From assembly GCA_964610885.1 (NCBI GenBank), contig CAZSWR010000018.1, forward strand, positions 1 to 42,971: a stretch of 42,971 nt of DNA. Reading direction: 5' to 3'. The notes under the pieces are model-generated. The model did not search any database. It had not been told where the DNA came from and saw nothing but the letters and a program-made list of their open reading frames with translations. The position numbers and the translations under genes were made by a program. The DNA is from CAZSWR01 sp964610885. GTDB taxonomy: Bacteria > Bacteroidota > Ignavibacteria > Kapaibacteriales > UBA2268. This document shows positions 8,192-17,015 of this stretch, piece by piece. The first letter of the stretch is position 1. Each line of letters starts with the position of its first letter.

Positions 8192-9442
8192 TTACTCAAA
8201 CTCAAAATCCAGAATTGTTTCCATCGAGCGTTCAGTCTGCTCGCTTTTTACCATGTTCTTAACCTGGACTGTGCGGTTTTTCATCTCTTCCTCGCCGATG
8301 ACGAGCGTGTAGCGCGCGCCTACGCGGTTCGCCTCTTTGAACTGCGATTTCAGCGAGCGGCGGAGCAGGTCTATCGTTACGCCGAAGCCTTTCTGGCGGA
8401 GACGGTTGCACAGATTGAAGGCTTCGTCGAACTCGGCGGCCGAGGCATAGGCAATGAAGATGTCCGTGGATACTGATTTGCCGAAAGATTTGCCCAGGTT
8501 CTCGAGTATCAGTAGCAGGCGTTCGACGCCGAGCGCGAACCCAACGGCAGGGGTTTCCTTGCCGCCCAGCTGGGTGAAAAGCGTGTTGTAGCGGCCGCCA
8601 CCGCCGAGCGAATCCTGGGCGCCGAGCGCAGAGCTTTGGAATTCGAAGACCGTATGCGAATAATAGTCCAAGCCGCGCACCAATCGCGGTTGCACGACGA
8701 TTTCGGCGCCGCAGTTGCGGATCAGCCCTTTGACGGCGTCGAAGTGGTCTCGGCTTTCGTCGTCGAGGAAGTCAGTGATCACGGGTGCATTCTCGAGGGC
8801 TGCGATGTCCTGAGGTGCTTTCGAATCGAGAGCGCGTAGCGGATTGATCTCCATGCGGTTCCGGCTCTCTTCGGTAAGTTCGTTTTGCTTCGAGCGGAGG
8901 AATCGGACCAACTCCTCGCGGTAAGCGGCGCGAACGTTTGCGTTGCCCAATGAATTGATTAAAAGCTTAATCTCGCCGATTCCCGCCGAACGGATAATGT
9001 CCGAAGCGAGCAAGATGATTTCCGCATCGCTTTCGGGGTTTGGCGAACCGAGGCATTCGGCACCGAACTGGTGGAATTGGCGCAGCCGGCCCTTCTGCGG
9101 GCGTTCGTAACGGAAAAATGGGCCAAAGTACCAAAGCCTTTGCGTGGGCGAAGCATTCATCAGCGAGTGCTGAATCACTGCCCGCACCAATGCGGCGGTC
9201 ATCTCGGGGCGGAGAGTAATCGAATCGCCTCCACGGTCGGCGAATGTGTACATTTCTTTGTTCACTATGTCGGTGGCCTCGCCGATGCTCCTCGAGAAGA
9301 CTTCTGTCTTCTCGAAAATGGGCGTGCGCATCTCTTCGTATCCAAAACGGGACGAAACGCTACGGAATACGCCCTCCACAAATTGCCAAGCCGATATTGA
9401 ATCGGGCAAAAGGTCTTTGGTTCCTTTAACGCATTGTATCAT
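8192..9442 (-). CDS. hisS: histidyl-tRNA synthetase
   Basis: Charges tRNA-His with histidine. It is a class II synthetase of 416 residues, normal for bacteria. Motif 2 is seen in FFRYERPQKGRLRQFHQFG, the histidine-specific block in LVRGLDYYSHTVFEF, and motif 3 in the GFALGVERLL segment; a C-terminal anticodon-binding domain follows from about residue 325. The start ATG (9442) lies only 6 bases after the stop codon of the large secreted T9SS protein, so hisS is probably read from that transcript or from a promoter inside it. A strong terminator follows. Confidence 0.96.
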   Translation of the reverse strand: MIQCVKGTKDLLPDSISAWQFVEGVFRSVSSRFGYEEMRTPIFEKTEVFSRSIGEATDIVNKEMYTFADRGGDSITLRPEMTAALVRAVIQHSLMNASPTQRLWYFGPFFRYERPQKGRLRQFHQFGAECLGSPNPESDAEIILLASDIIRSAGIGEIKLLINSLGNANVRAAYREELVRFLRSKQNELTEESRNRMEINPLRALDSKAPQDIAALENAPVITDFLDDESRDHFDAVKGLIRNCGAEIVVQPRLVRGLDYYSHTVFEFQSSALGAQDSLGGGGRYNTLFTQLGGKETPAVGFALGVERLLLILENLGKSFGKSVSTDIFIAYASAAEFDEAFNLCNRLRQKGFGVTIDLLRRSLKSQFKEANRVGARYTLVIGEEEMKNRTVQVKNMVKSEQTERSMETILDFEFE

Positions 9443-9448
9443 TTTTCT

Positions 9449-12400
9449 TTACTCTTTGATAAATTTCTCAATAAATGTCCTGCCGGCCGATTTGATATAA
9501 ACGAAATACACTCCATGGGGCAAATCGGTCAGGTTGATGTGGTATGGCACTGCGTCGGTGGCGCGAATGTCTGCTGTGAAGGCACCTTGGCCCAAGATGT
9601 TGTTAATCTGAATCGTGGCGGGATACGAAATGTTCTCGAGCACGATGTCGAATTCGCCGGAGTTCGGGTTCGGTACCACGCGAGCCGATTGGATGATGTT
9701 CAGGCCACCATCCTCGGCGCTGACGGCAAAGCTAAAGTCGTCGCTGCGGGTTGGGCAACCGTTTGTATCGACGACCTCTACGTAATAGGTTCCGTCTTGC
9801 GAAGCCAAATAGGATTGGGCGGTTGCTCCAGAGATTTTCTCGCCATTGAAATACCATTGGTACGATTTGCATTTTGAGGCAGTGATCCGGTTCATCTCGG
9901 ACGTAACAGTGGGTTTGATCGGTTCTGAGCGGAAGACAGTAACCGTATCGAAAGAAGAGCAACCAAAAGTATTCGTGGCAATAACCGTATATACTCCCTC
10001 ACTTCTCACGATTGTTTTGTTTGCTGAGGTACCGTCAGACCATTGGTATTTAGTTATACCGGATTGGTTCAAATAGAGTACGACCGAATCAGCGTCGTTG
10101 CAGAGGCCGCGTTTGCTGTTCAAAACGCCAATTTTAATAGCTGTCGAAGGATTAAGAGTGATAGTATAGTTCCTCGATGCTGCAAGGCAACCATTGCCAT
10201 CAATAACTGTTACGCCATAGATGCCGCTCACTTTGGGAGAGATCGAGTTGCTGGTTTCGCCGGAAGACCACAAATAGTTCGAGAAGCCATCGGGCGCCGA
10301 AAGGGTGAGCGGGTAGCCCTCGCAAGTGATCGTATCGCCAACAACGGTTACAGGAAGCATGGCGTTATTGCATTGTGGCAACGGAGCTTTCCAGATACCG
10401 CGGCCAAAAGTTGCCACGTAGATGCTATTCTTGTTGTAACCGAATTTTATATCCATTACCACAGCGTTGGGCAGGCCCGCGCCGTATCTGTACCAAACGC
10501 CATTGCAATGTTCCGAATAGTACAATCCAATATCAGTTCCGGCGAATAGTCTCTCGGGCGAATTGGCTTGGTAGGCCACACAATTGACCGGCACGTTCGG
10601 CAGGTTCCCCGAAATATTCGTCCAGGTGCCATTGTTGTATTCATACACTTTTTGGCCCTTGTCGTAGTTGATTAGCGATACCCAAAAGCGTTTCTCGTTG
10701 TTCGGGTCCGCCTGTATCCACGAAATTTTATTTCCGCTGGTAAGATCGGGCAACCTGATTGTGGACCATGTATCGCCGCCATCGGTTGTCTGTTTCAGAG
10801 TGGTGTATCCATTTGCATAGACATAATTTTCGTCCTTTTCGGAGACGGCAATCGAAGTATAATATCCACTGCTGAGTCTGGATTTGTCCAAACGTGTCCA
10901 GTTTGCGCCTTGGTCATCCGATTTTACGATATAATTGTATCCCACATATATCGTATTGGAATTCTTGGGCGAAAGAACATATGGAGTAACCCAATCACCG
11001 CCGGAACAGTTTGCTTTAGTAGAGGTAATCATATTGGCGAAAGTGCTGCCTCCATCGAGCGATTGATCGATATCGCCATTATAGATTTCTGCATACATTG
11101 TTCGGGGATTGTTCGGGTCAATAATACATTGCATACCGTCGCCGCCCATGACGAAGAACCACTCTTCATTATTATACATATAAGTGCCGTTGTCCTGCGC
11201 TCCGCCGAGGTATTTTTCTTCGGTGGATTTGTCGTAAACGGAGAAACGGTAGAACTGGGTATATGCCATGCCGTTCGTGAGGAAATCCCAAGATGCGCCA
11301 TCGTTCGAGGTAACGAACAGTCCACCATCGTTCGCAGCGTAAAGTTTGTTCCCTGTTTTGTCGAATGCCAAGTCGTGTTGGTCTGCATGAATTGTGGGGA
11401 GCAGGCCATTTCTATACCAATGTGTCTTTTTTTCCCAAGTGTAGCCGGTCGAATTCGATGACCATACGTTGATGCCGCCTGCCCAAAGAGTATTGGCATC
11501 TTTGGGGCTGACTGCCAAAGCCAAATCGTACCTGCCCTGGCCGTATGTCGCATCATAGTCCGTACCGTAATCGCGCCCGAGTATGTTAGGTGTGTTTGCA
11601 GTCTGTTCCCATGTGTTGCCCGAGTCTGTGGACCGATAAAGGCCTTTAAAGTATGAATACGTGGACGAAGCAATCGCATAAATGACTTCTGGATCGGCCG
11701 GCGTTACCTCGATATTGACTCTATTGGCCGATGTGATGGAATAAACATCTTCCCACGTCTCTCCGAAGTCAGTCGATCTAAAGATTTTATTATCGCCCCA
11801 AATCATCGTTGAGGCATAAACTGTCTGGCCATTCGAGTTGGGTTTGTATTCCAAGTCTTTGATATAGTCATCATTCTTTTTCGTAACCCAATTGACGCCA
11901 CCATTCGTGCTCTTGAGTATTCCTGAATTGGTTGCGGCAATCACTATGTCTGAATTGTCCGGCTGGACGAGCAAACGGGACACATTGACCCAATTATTCA
12001 GATAGAAAGCAAGGTTGGTGAACTCCCAATCATCGCCGCCATTTGTGGTTTTGATGACGCCAACGGAGTAAAACATTTTGTCGCTGGACTGTTCGGTGTC
12101 GCCGGTAGCAACGTAAACCACGTTCGGATTGCTTGGCGAAATGGCAATATCGGCCACTCCCAATGACAAAGAGCTTGTGAACTCGAAGTGTTTCCACGTT
12201 TTGCCGGCATTTGTCGATTTGGCGACGCCGCCGGAAGCGAAACCGACCCAAATGATATTATTGTTTGTCGGATCGAGCCGAACCACGTTAGCCCTTCCCA
12301 AACCTGGGGCGTGGGACTGATCGATTGGGGTTGCGGAAACCTTGGGGCCAACGGATGTCCATTGGTATTCGGTGGTTGGATTGGGCAGGGCTGCCCGTTT

Positions 12401-12700
12401 TTGCTCTTTTTGAATCTCTTCAATCAGATTCAAAGGGTTGGGGAAATCTCCGTTCGCGTCCACGCGCTGCCTCCAGAAATTTTCCCATCTGCTGTATTGC
12501 TTCTGAGGTTTTTTGCCTGTTTCGGGGATGGAATTTATAAATTCTTTGTTAGCTTTCTGTATCTCGAAGAAATTCGGTTTGGCCGATTTCGATAGGTTGG
12601 ACATCGCCTTCACAGGTTCAGTTTCCTGGGCTGCGGCGCCGATAGCAAACGCTACGAACATCGCAGCTGCTGCGCAAATCAGCGTGTATGGCCTTTTCAT
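9449..12700 (-). CDS. secreted BNR/Asp-box repeat protein with T9SS type A sorting domain
   Basis: A 1083-residue exported protein. A signal peptide covers residues 1-24 (hydrophobic stretch then AAAQE). From about residue 130 to 770 at least eight Asp-box motifs of the S/T-x-D/N-x-G-x-x-W type occur (for example STNAGKTWKHF, STDSGNTWEQT, TTDGGDTWSTI), forming one or more sortilin/sialidase-like beta-propellers. Two or three Ig/PKD-like modules with Cys pairs follow (residues 790-1000). The last 80 residues (VVPNPNSGEFDI to the GVYFVYI...EKFIKE end) are a T9SS type A sorting domain that directs export across the outer membrane. Substrate is unknown. GAGG precedes the start by about 8 bases. 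hisS follows at 6 bp. Confidence 0.9.
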   Translation of the reverse strand: MKRPYTLICAAAAMFVAFAIGAAAQETEPVKAMSNLSKSAKPNFFEIQKANKEFINSIPETGKKPQKQYSRWENFWRQRVDANGDFPNPLNLIEEIQKEQKRAALPNPTTEYQWTSVGPKVSATPIDQSHAPGLGRANVVRLDPTNNNIIWVGFASGGVAKSTNAGKTWKHFEFTSSLSLGVADIAISPSNPNVVYVATGDTEQSSDKMFYSVGVIKTTNGGDDWEFTNLAFYLNNWVNVSRLLVQPDNSDIVIAATNSGILKSTNGGVNWVTKKNDDYIKDLEYKPNSNGQTVYASTMIWGDNKIFRSTDFGETWEDVYSITSANRVNIEVTPADPEVIYAIASSTYSYFKGLYRSTDSGNTWEQTANTPNILGRDYGTDYDATYGQGRYDLALAVSPKDANTLWAGGINVWSSNSTGYTWEKKTHWYRNGLLPTIHADQHDLAFDKTGNKLYAANDGGLFVTSNDGASWDFLTNGMAYTQFYRFSVYDKSTEEKYLGGAQDNGTYMYNNEEWFFVMGGDGMQCIIDPNNPRTMYAEIYNGDIDQSLDGGSTFANMITSTKANCSGGDWVTPYVLSPKNSNTIYVGYNYIVKSDDQGANWTRLDKSRLSSGYYTSIAVSEKDENYVYANGYTTLKQTTDGGDTWSTIRLPDLTSGNKISWIQADPNNEKRFWVSLINYDKGQKVYEYNNGTWTNISGNLPNVPVNCVAYQANSPERLFAGTDIGLYYSEHCNGVWYRYGAGLPNAVVMDIKFGYNKNSIYVATFGRGIWKAPLPQCNNAMLPVTVVGDTITCEGYPLTLSAPDGFSNYLWSSGETSNSISPKVSGIYGVTVIDGNGCLAASRNYTITLNPSTAIKIGVLNSKRGLCNDADSVVLYLNQSGITKYQWSDGTSANKTIVRSEGVYTVIATNTFGCSSFDTVTVFRSEPIKPTVTSEMNRITASKCKSYQWYFNGEKISGATAQSYLASQDGTYYVEVVDTNGCPTRSDDFSFAVSAEDGGLNIIQSARVVPNPNSGEFDIVLENISYPATIQINNILGQGAFTADIRATDAVPYHINLTDLPHGVYFVYIKSAGRTFIEKFIKE

Positions 12701-12826
12701 AATTACCTCATGTATATTATTTTATAAAAATCCTAATTAATGGATTCAAGTCTTAGGCGAAAGTGGGCCACACAGCCCGTTCATCCTAATTTGTTTGCTT
12801 TCTTCTTGCCACGGAGGTACCGCAAC

Positions 12827-13018
12827 CTATTCGGCCTTTTCGGCTTTCTTGGTGATGTCGATAATCCTCTGTTCGGCCTTCGAGAGCTGATCGCGAAGCT
12901 CTGCCACAAGGGCCATTCCCTCTTCGTATTTCTCTACCAAGGCTTCCAGCCCTGTCTCGGGCGAGTCCAGCACGCTGATGATTTTTTCCAACTTTTCTAT
13001 TTTTTTCTCAAAGCTCAT
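12827..13018 (-). CDS. xseB: exodeoxyribonuclease VII small subunit
   Basis: A short coiled-coil protein of 63 residues when started at the ATG at 13018 (MSFEKKIEKLEKII). A longer frame begins at 13054, but the extra twelve residues do not look like the family. The block LEKIISVLDSPETGLEALVEKYEEGMAL is typical of XseB, which binds several copies per XseA to form exonuclease VII, an enzyme that degrades single-stranded DNA. xseA is not adjacent. The gene lies upstream of, and on the same strand as, the T9SS protein gene, with 126 bases between them. Confidence 0.85.
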   Translation of the reverse strand: MSFEKKIEKLEKIISVLDSPETGLEALVEKYEEGMALVAELRDQLSKAEQRIIDITKKAEKAE

Positions 13019-13160
13019 TTCAGTTTCCAAATTGCAATAAGATACAGATGACAAATTTAATTATAAAAAGGTTACAGAAAAAATAATATTAGCGAATCAT
13101 GTGTCGATTATTCGCGACAATCAATTATTTCATATCCTATTTGCAATGATTATTTTTGTC

Positions 13161-13180
13161 ATTCCCGCCTGAGCGGGAAT
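13161..13180. repeat. ATTCCCGC-type hairpin
   Basis: ATTCCCGC, loop CTGA, GCGGGAAT: a perfect 8-bp stem flanked by GTC and CTT. A diverged copy of the same family in the opposite orientation is at about 37551-37575. This short repeat type is common in environmental bacteria. Confidence 0.6.
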
Positions 13181-13249
13181 CTTCTTTGGTGCCAGGTGGT
13201 TACTTGCCTCATTAAATTTTTGGGGCCTATAACGTTTTGTGTAGGTATA

Positions 13250-13275
13250 GTAGGGGTTCAAAATTTTGAACCCCA
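13250..13275. repeat. GTAGGGG-family REP, core TTCAAAATTTTGAA
   Basis: GTAGGGG at the left end followed by a perfect palindrome GGGGTTCAAAA / TTTTGAACCCC (13253-13274). It shares the GTAGGGG head with the other REP copies of the window but has its own core. Confidence 0.7.
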
Positions 13276-13355
13276 TTTTTTGCTACAGCATCTGATGATG
13301 ATGCGTTTATCTTTCATTGGAGCTCAAAATTTGTTGTTGGGGTTCAATATTTGTA

Positions 13356-13380
13356 AGGGTTCAAAATTTTGAACCCCTAC
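13356..13380. repeat. GTAGGGG-family REP, core TTCAAAATTTTGAA, opposite orientation
   Basis: Second copy of the same core; here the intact head is on the right (GAACCCCTAC), so the GTAGGGG end reads on the minus strand. The two copies are inverted relative to each other and about 80 bases apart, like a BIME pair, with a degraded third arm (GGGGTTCAATA) at 13339-13349 between them. Confidence 0.7.
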
Positions 13381-13419
13381 TTTCCTTTGGTCCGATTGTG
13401 GAGCATATAAATGAATGTT

Positions 13420-13444
13420 GTAAGGGGGACGGCACGCCGTGCGC
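13420..13444. repeat. GTAGGGG-family REP, core ACGGCACGCCGT, degraded head
   Basis: Head reads GTAAGGGGG and the core is GACGGCACGCCGTGC. It belongs with the copies at 22251, 34993 and 35219, which have the related core CACGGCRTGCCGTG. Confidence 0.55.
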
Positions 13445-13600
13445 ATGCACAACGGCAGAGAATTCTGCTAAAGCAATCGCCGGCGACGCAGCCAAGCAAT
13501 TGACAGAAATGAGTGTATTAGTCATGATTATGACTTGCGTAGCAGGAGAGCCTTCTACGGCAGGCTATATTCAAATGGCAGATTCGCACAAATGCAAAAA

Positions 13601-13628
13601 AAACACTTACCATGTTTGATAAGTGTTT
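13601..13628 (-). terminator. terminator after tRNA-Asp
   Basis: AAACACTTA (13601-13609) pairs with TAAGTGTTT (13620-13628). On the minus strand the stem is followed by a run of eight Ts, and it lies 11 bases past the tRNA-Asp 3' end. Confidence 0.75.
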
Positions 13629-13638
13629 CTTTTTCGTG

Positions 13639-13713
13639 CGGGGCCGACGAGGATCGAACTCGCGGCCTCCAGTGTGACAGACTGGCGCTCTAACCATGCT
13701 GAGCTACGACCCC
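13639..13713 (-). tRNA. tRNA-Asp (GTC)
   Basis: Full cloverleaf on the minus strand: acceptor GGGGTCG with CGGCCCC, D stem GCTC/GAGC, anticodon stem CCAGT/ACTGG with loop CTGTCAC (anticodon GTC), T stem GCGAG/CTCGT with TTCGATC loop, discriminator G. CCA is not encoded. It is 29 bases downstream of tRNA-Ala and probably shares its transcript. Confidence 0.95.
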
Positions 13714-13742
13714 GTAATTGTAAAGAACTCATTTTCTCTTCG

Positions 13743-13815
<73 letters not shown>

Positions 13816-14293
13816 CCTGAAAGGCATCATTTCAGAGATTCAAAATTACGAAGATTTTTTTATTCATACAAGCATTTTTTTTGGAATCAGAAAAATATTT
13901 TCAATTTGAATTTGCGAAATTAATGGGCGGCGATGCGTTACTTGATGTATTTCAAGTCGTTAGATGCAAGTGTGCCTCGCTTCAATTTTTGCGGACAATT
14001 CGCAAATCCGAGATGAAATCAATATGCAGCACGCCTCATTTTTCCTTGGGAAGAAGATAAACGCCGAGATGCTTTTGATTGGTGCGGCAGATTTATAGCC
14101 ATTTGCCAACCTCCACCACCAACAATTGATATAAATATATTTTATTAAATGGAAAATTTGAATTAATTTAGTAGTCTTGTGAATTAGATGGCGGCAGCTA
14201 TTTAATTCTCTAAGGATACAAAAACGATGTAAGGAAATTTGAATATGATTCATTTTCCATATGTTAGACGAATAAATGAAACCGGGAAAGATA
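13816..14293. other. intergenic region between tRNA-Ala and pheS
   Basis: 478 bases with no believable gene. It should contain the promoters for the tRNA pair (minus) and for pheS (plus). An AT-rich stretch at 14127-14150 is a candidate promoter area, but no exact consensus was found. No recognisable leader peptide or T-box precedes pheS. Confidence 0.5.
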
Positions 14294-15307
14294 ATGCTTA
14301 ACGAAATTTTATCACTGCGCGAAGAGGCAAAACAAAGGCTGGCAGCAATTAAGACCGCCGCCGAATTGGACGAATTCCGCATGGAATACTTAGTCAAAAA
14401 AGGGAAAATCCAATCTCTGTTCGATCGCATGAAAGACGCTCCGAAAGAGGAAAAACCCACAATTGGCAAAGAACTTAATATTTTGCGGCAAGAGGTGGAA
14501 TCTGTGTTCAATCCGATGAAAGAAAAATTCGCCGAAGAGGCCGAATCCGCTCCAGACATCGACCTTAGCCTGCCCGGACGTACGGGGTTTGCCGGGTCGT
14601 ACCATCCGGTGCTAAGCATTATGGACCGCATGATTTCGATATTTGCCGATATGGGCTTCTCCGTGGCGAACGGCCCGGAAATCGAGGACGGCTACCACAA
14701 TTTCGACGCTCTGAACTTCCCGCCCGACCATCCGGCACGAGACATGCAGGACACATTCTTCATGCAATCCGGCGACGGACTCGTATTGCGCACGCATACC
14801 TCGCCCGTGCAGATTCGCCTGATTCAGTCCCAACAGCCGCCGATCCGTTCGATTATGCCCGGCCGAGTCTATCGGAACGAATCGATCAACGCGCGCTCTC
14901 TGGCCGAATTCCACCAGATCGAGGGCCTCTATATCGATAAAAATGTATCGTTGGCCGAACTGAAAGCCACGCTGATGGTCTTCGCACGGAAAATGTACGG
15001 CGAAAAGTCTGAATTCCGCTTCAGGCCATCGTTCTTCCCGTTCACCGAACCGAGCGCCGAGCTGGACATTTCTTGCTACCTTTGCGGCGGCAAGGGCTGC
15101 CGAATCTGCAAGCATACCGGTTGGCTGGAAATCGCCGGCTGCGGCATGGTGCATCCGAACGTGCTGCGCATGGGCGGCATCGACCCGGAAATCTATTCGG
15201 GTTATGCTTTCGGCTTCGGAATCGAGCGCGTCGCATTGCTCCGCACCGGCATCGACGATATTCGCCTATTCTACGAAAACGACGCAAGGGTGCTCGAACA
15301 GTTCTAA
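14294..15307 (+). CDS. pheS: phenylalanyl-tRNA synthetase alpha subunit
   Basis: The catalytic subunit of the alpha2-beta2 enzyme that charges tRNA-Phe. The chosen start (MLNEILSLREEAKQ, 337 residues) matches the family N-terminal coiled coil; an ATG 18 bases upstream (14276) is less likely. Class II motif 2 appears as EFHQIEGLYID and motif 3 as FGFGIERVALLRTGIDDIR; the block SFFPFTEPSAE is also diagnostic. pheT, normally the next gene, is absent: the following gene is a DUF5131 protein. The beta subunit must be elsewhere on the chromosome, as in many Bacteroidota. Confidence 0.95.
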   Translation: MLNEILSLREEAKQRLAAIKTAAELDEFRMEYLVKKGKIQSLFDRMKDAPKEEKPTIGKELNILRQEVESVFNPMKEKFAEEAESAPDIDLSLPGRTGFAGSYHPVLSIMDRMISIFADMGFSVANGPEIEDGYHNFDALNFPPDHPARDMQDTFFMQSGDGLVLRTHTSPVQIRLIQSQQPPIRSIMPGRVYRNESINARSLAEFHQIEGLYIDKNVSLAELKATLMVFARKMYGEKSEFRFRPSFFPFTEPSAELDISCYLCGGKGCRICKHTGWLEIAGCGMVHPNVLRMGGIDPEIYSGYAFGFGIERVALLRTGIDDIRLFYENDARVLEQF

Positions 15308-15472
15308 GGGCTTGTGAAGTCTTATTCTCTGGAATCAGTGGGGCTTGCGGCCCCACTGAAATTTCAGACGGCAGCTCGATGACAGAATGAAAGAAGCATT
15401 AAGATTCATTTTCCTTGATATATTTGAATTAGCGCATAAATCAACCACCTGCGGCAAGGAGTTCTCGGAAAG

Positions 15473-16258
15473 ATGGCCCAATGGAATCCATGGCACGGAT
15501 GCAGGAAAATCAGCGACGGCTGCGCCAATTGCTACGTTTACAGAATGGACGCCGCGCACGACAAAGACGCCTCGAAAATAACAAAAAACACTGCATTTCG
15601 TTTACCACTGGCCCGAAAACGCGACGGATCGTGGAAGATCCCATCCGGCGAAACACTGTATACTTGCTTTTCTTCGGACTTCTTCCTCGACGAAGCAGAC
15701 GAATGGCGCTCCGAAGCTTGGGAGATGATACGTTTGCGGCAGGATTTAGAGTTTTTTATTATAACAAAAAGAATTGACCGCTTCGGCGCCAAACTGCCGG
15801 CGGATTGGGGCGATGGGTATCCGAATGTGATGATCTGCTCGACGTGCGAAAACCAAGACCGCGCCGACTTCCGGCTGCCGATTCTCTGCGATTTGCCGAT
15901 ACGCCGGAAAGGGATCATCTGCGAACCGCTGCTCGGGCCGATTGATTTGCGCAAATGGCTGCCTCGGGGCATCGATAGCGTGCTCGTGGGCGGCGAATCG
16001 GGAACTAATGCCAGAATTTGCGACTTCAGCTGGGTGCTCGATATACGCAACCAATGCGTCGAGTGCGGCGTCAGGTTCCACTTCAAACAAACCGGAGCCA
16101 AATTCGTCAAGGATGGCAAATTGTATAGAATTAAACGGAGAGACCAATTCTCCCAAGCGCGAAAGGCCGGAATCGAATTCATCGGAAAATCGGCATCCAA
16201 GTCAAGATCAAAACGAAGTACAACAATAGGAAGCCATGGTAATGGAGAATTATTTTGA
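15473..16258 (+). CDS. DUF5131 / Gp37-Gp68 family three-Cys-motif protein (unpaired paralogue)
   Basis: A 261-residue protein of the same family as the gene at 7185-7949. It starts MAQWNPWHGC and has C10-x6-C17-x2-C20 followed by Y. Shared blocks are ICEPLLGPIDL, VLVGGESGTNARIC and FHFKQTGAKF near the C-terminus. Compared with the island copy it has a different insert after the cysteines and a basic tail (KSASKSRSKRS). Base composition is like the host genes, no TcmP gene is near, and its end overlaps the next gene by 17 bases, so it looks resident. AAGGAG about 12 bases upstream supports the start. Function is unknown. Confidence 0.8.
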   Translation: MAQWNPWHGCRKISDGCANCYVYRMDAAHDKDASKITKNTAFRLPLARKRDGSWKIPSGETLYTCFSSDFFLDEADEWRSEAWEMIRLRQDLEFFIITKRIDRFGAKLPADWGDGYPNVMICSTCENQDRADFRLPILCDLPIRRKGIICEPLLGPIDLRKWLPRGIDSVLVGGESGTNARICDFSWVLDIRNQCVECGVRFHFKQTGAKFVKDGKLYRIKRRDQFSQARKAGIEFIGKSASKSRSKRSTTIGSHGNGELF

Positions 16259-16997
16259 TAAGCAAATCGAGCTTCGATACTACGAAATGGACAATTTCGG
16301 CGCGGCATCGCCCGTAACAATGCTGACACTGCTCGAGGAGACTGCCGCCGACCACTGCCATTCTATCGACGTGAGCCTGTACGACCTCGAGCGCGACGGA
16401 ATCGGCTGGGTGCTGCTTTCCGGCTACATGCAAATGTATCGCTACCCGCGCTACAAGGAAAACATCACAATCCGGACTTGGCTCTCGAAATACTCCGCAG
16501 TGAAGGGCTACCGGGAAAACATTGTCTTCGACGAGTCCGGGCTTGTTATCGGCCGGACCAAAGGATTGTGGGTATTCTTCGACATTAACAGGCGCCGGCC
16601 CATCGAAATACCCGAAAAAATTCGCTCGCGCTGGTCTTCGTGCGCCGAGGAATGCCTGAAACACAACCTGACGGAGCGGATCGAAGCAATATCCGAAGCC
16701 CGCCGCTCGGAGCAATACCAAGTGCATCGCTACGATACGGATATGTACAAACATGTGAACAATATTCGGTATCTGCATTGGATTGTCGATTCCATGCCGG
16801 AGGAAATTGTGAAGAATTACTACATGCACACCATCGATGGCCGCTTCGTGGGCGAGGCCATGCAGGGCGACGTTATTAATGCCCTGACGGCCGATGGAGG
16901 CCAGCCGGATTCGTTTACGCACGCAGTCCGCGTGGACGGCTCGGACAAAGTTTGCGCCACGGCCCGCACCAAGTGGTGCCTGAAACCCAAGAAATAA
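16242..16997 (+). CDS. acyl-ACP thioesterase
   Basis: A 251-residue double-hotdog protein that releases fatty acids from acyl carrier protein. N-terminal hotdog: the block YYEMDNFGAASPVTMLTLLEETAADHC is typical of the bacterial relatives of plant FatA/FatB. Second hotdog: YDTDMYKHVNNIRYLHWIVD, which contains the conserved D...HVNN...Y residues around the active site. Two starts compete: ATG 16236 has AGGAAG only two bases away, while ATG 16242 has it at eight bases, so 16242 is chosen. It overlaps the end of the DUF5131 gene and is probably translated with it. Confidence 0.88.
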   Translation: MENYFDKQIELRYYEMDNFGAASPVTMLTLLEETAADHCHSIDVSLYDLERDGIGWVLLSGYMQMYRYPRYKENITIRTWLSKYSAVKGYRENIVFDESGLVIGRTKGLWVFFDINRRRPIEIPEKIRSRWSSCAEECLKHNLTERIEAISEARRSEQYQVHRYDTDMYKHVNNIRYLHWIVDSMPEEIVKNYYMHTIDGRFVGEAMQGDVINALTADGGQPDSFTHAVRVDGSDKVCATARTKWCLKPKK

Positions 16998-17015
16998 TAA
17001 AGTCGTTGCGAATCA

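Larger units (their letters stand above)
13055..13600. other. gene-free stretch with several REP-like palindromes
   Basis: About 550 bases with no believable gene. It holds an ATTCCCGC-CTGA-GCGGGAAT hairpin (13161-13180), two GGGTTCAAAA/TTTTGAACCC palindromes (13250-13275 and 13356-13380) and a GGCACGCCGTGC palindrome (13420-13444). A 100-residue plus-strand frame at 13317-13619 runs through these repeats and is rejected. Confidence 0.6.

Noticed and set aside
13317..13619. Open frame of 100 residues in the tRNA upstream region
   Set aside because: Runs through two REP palindromes and a terminator, with no family resemblance.
15538..16329. 263-residue minus-strand frame opposite the second DUF5131 gene
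   Set aside because: Mirror frame of a gene with family motifs; no domain and no ribosome site.
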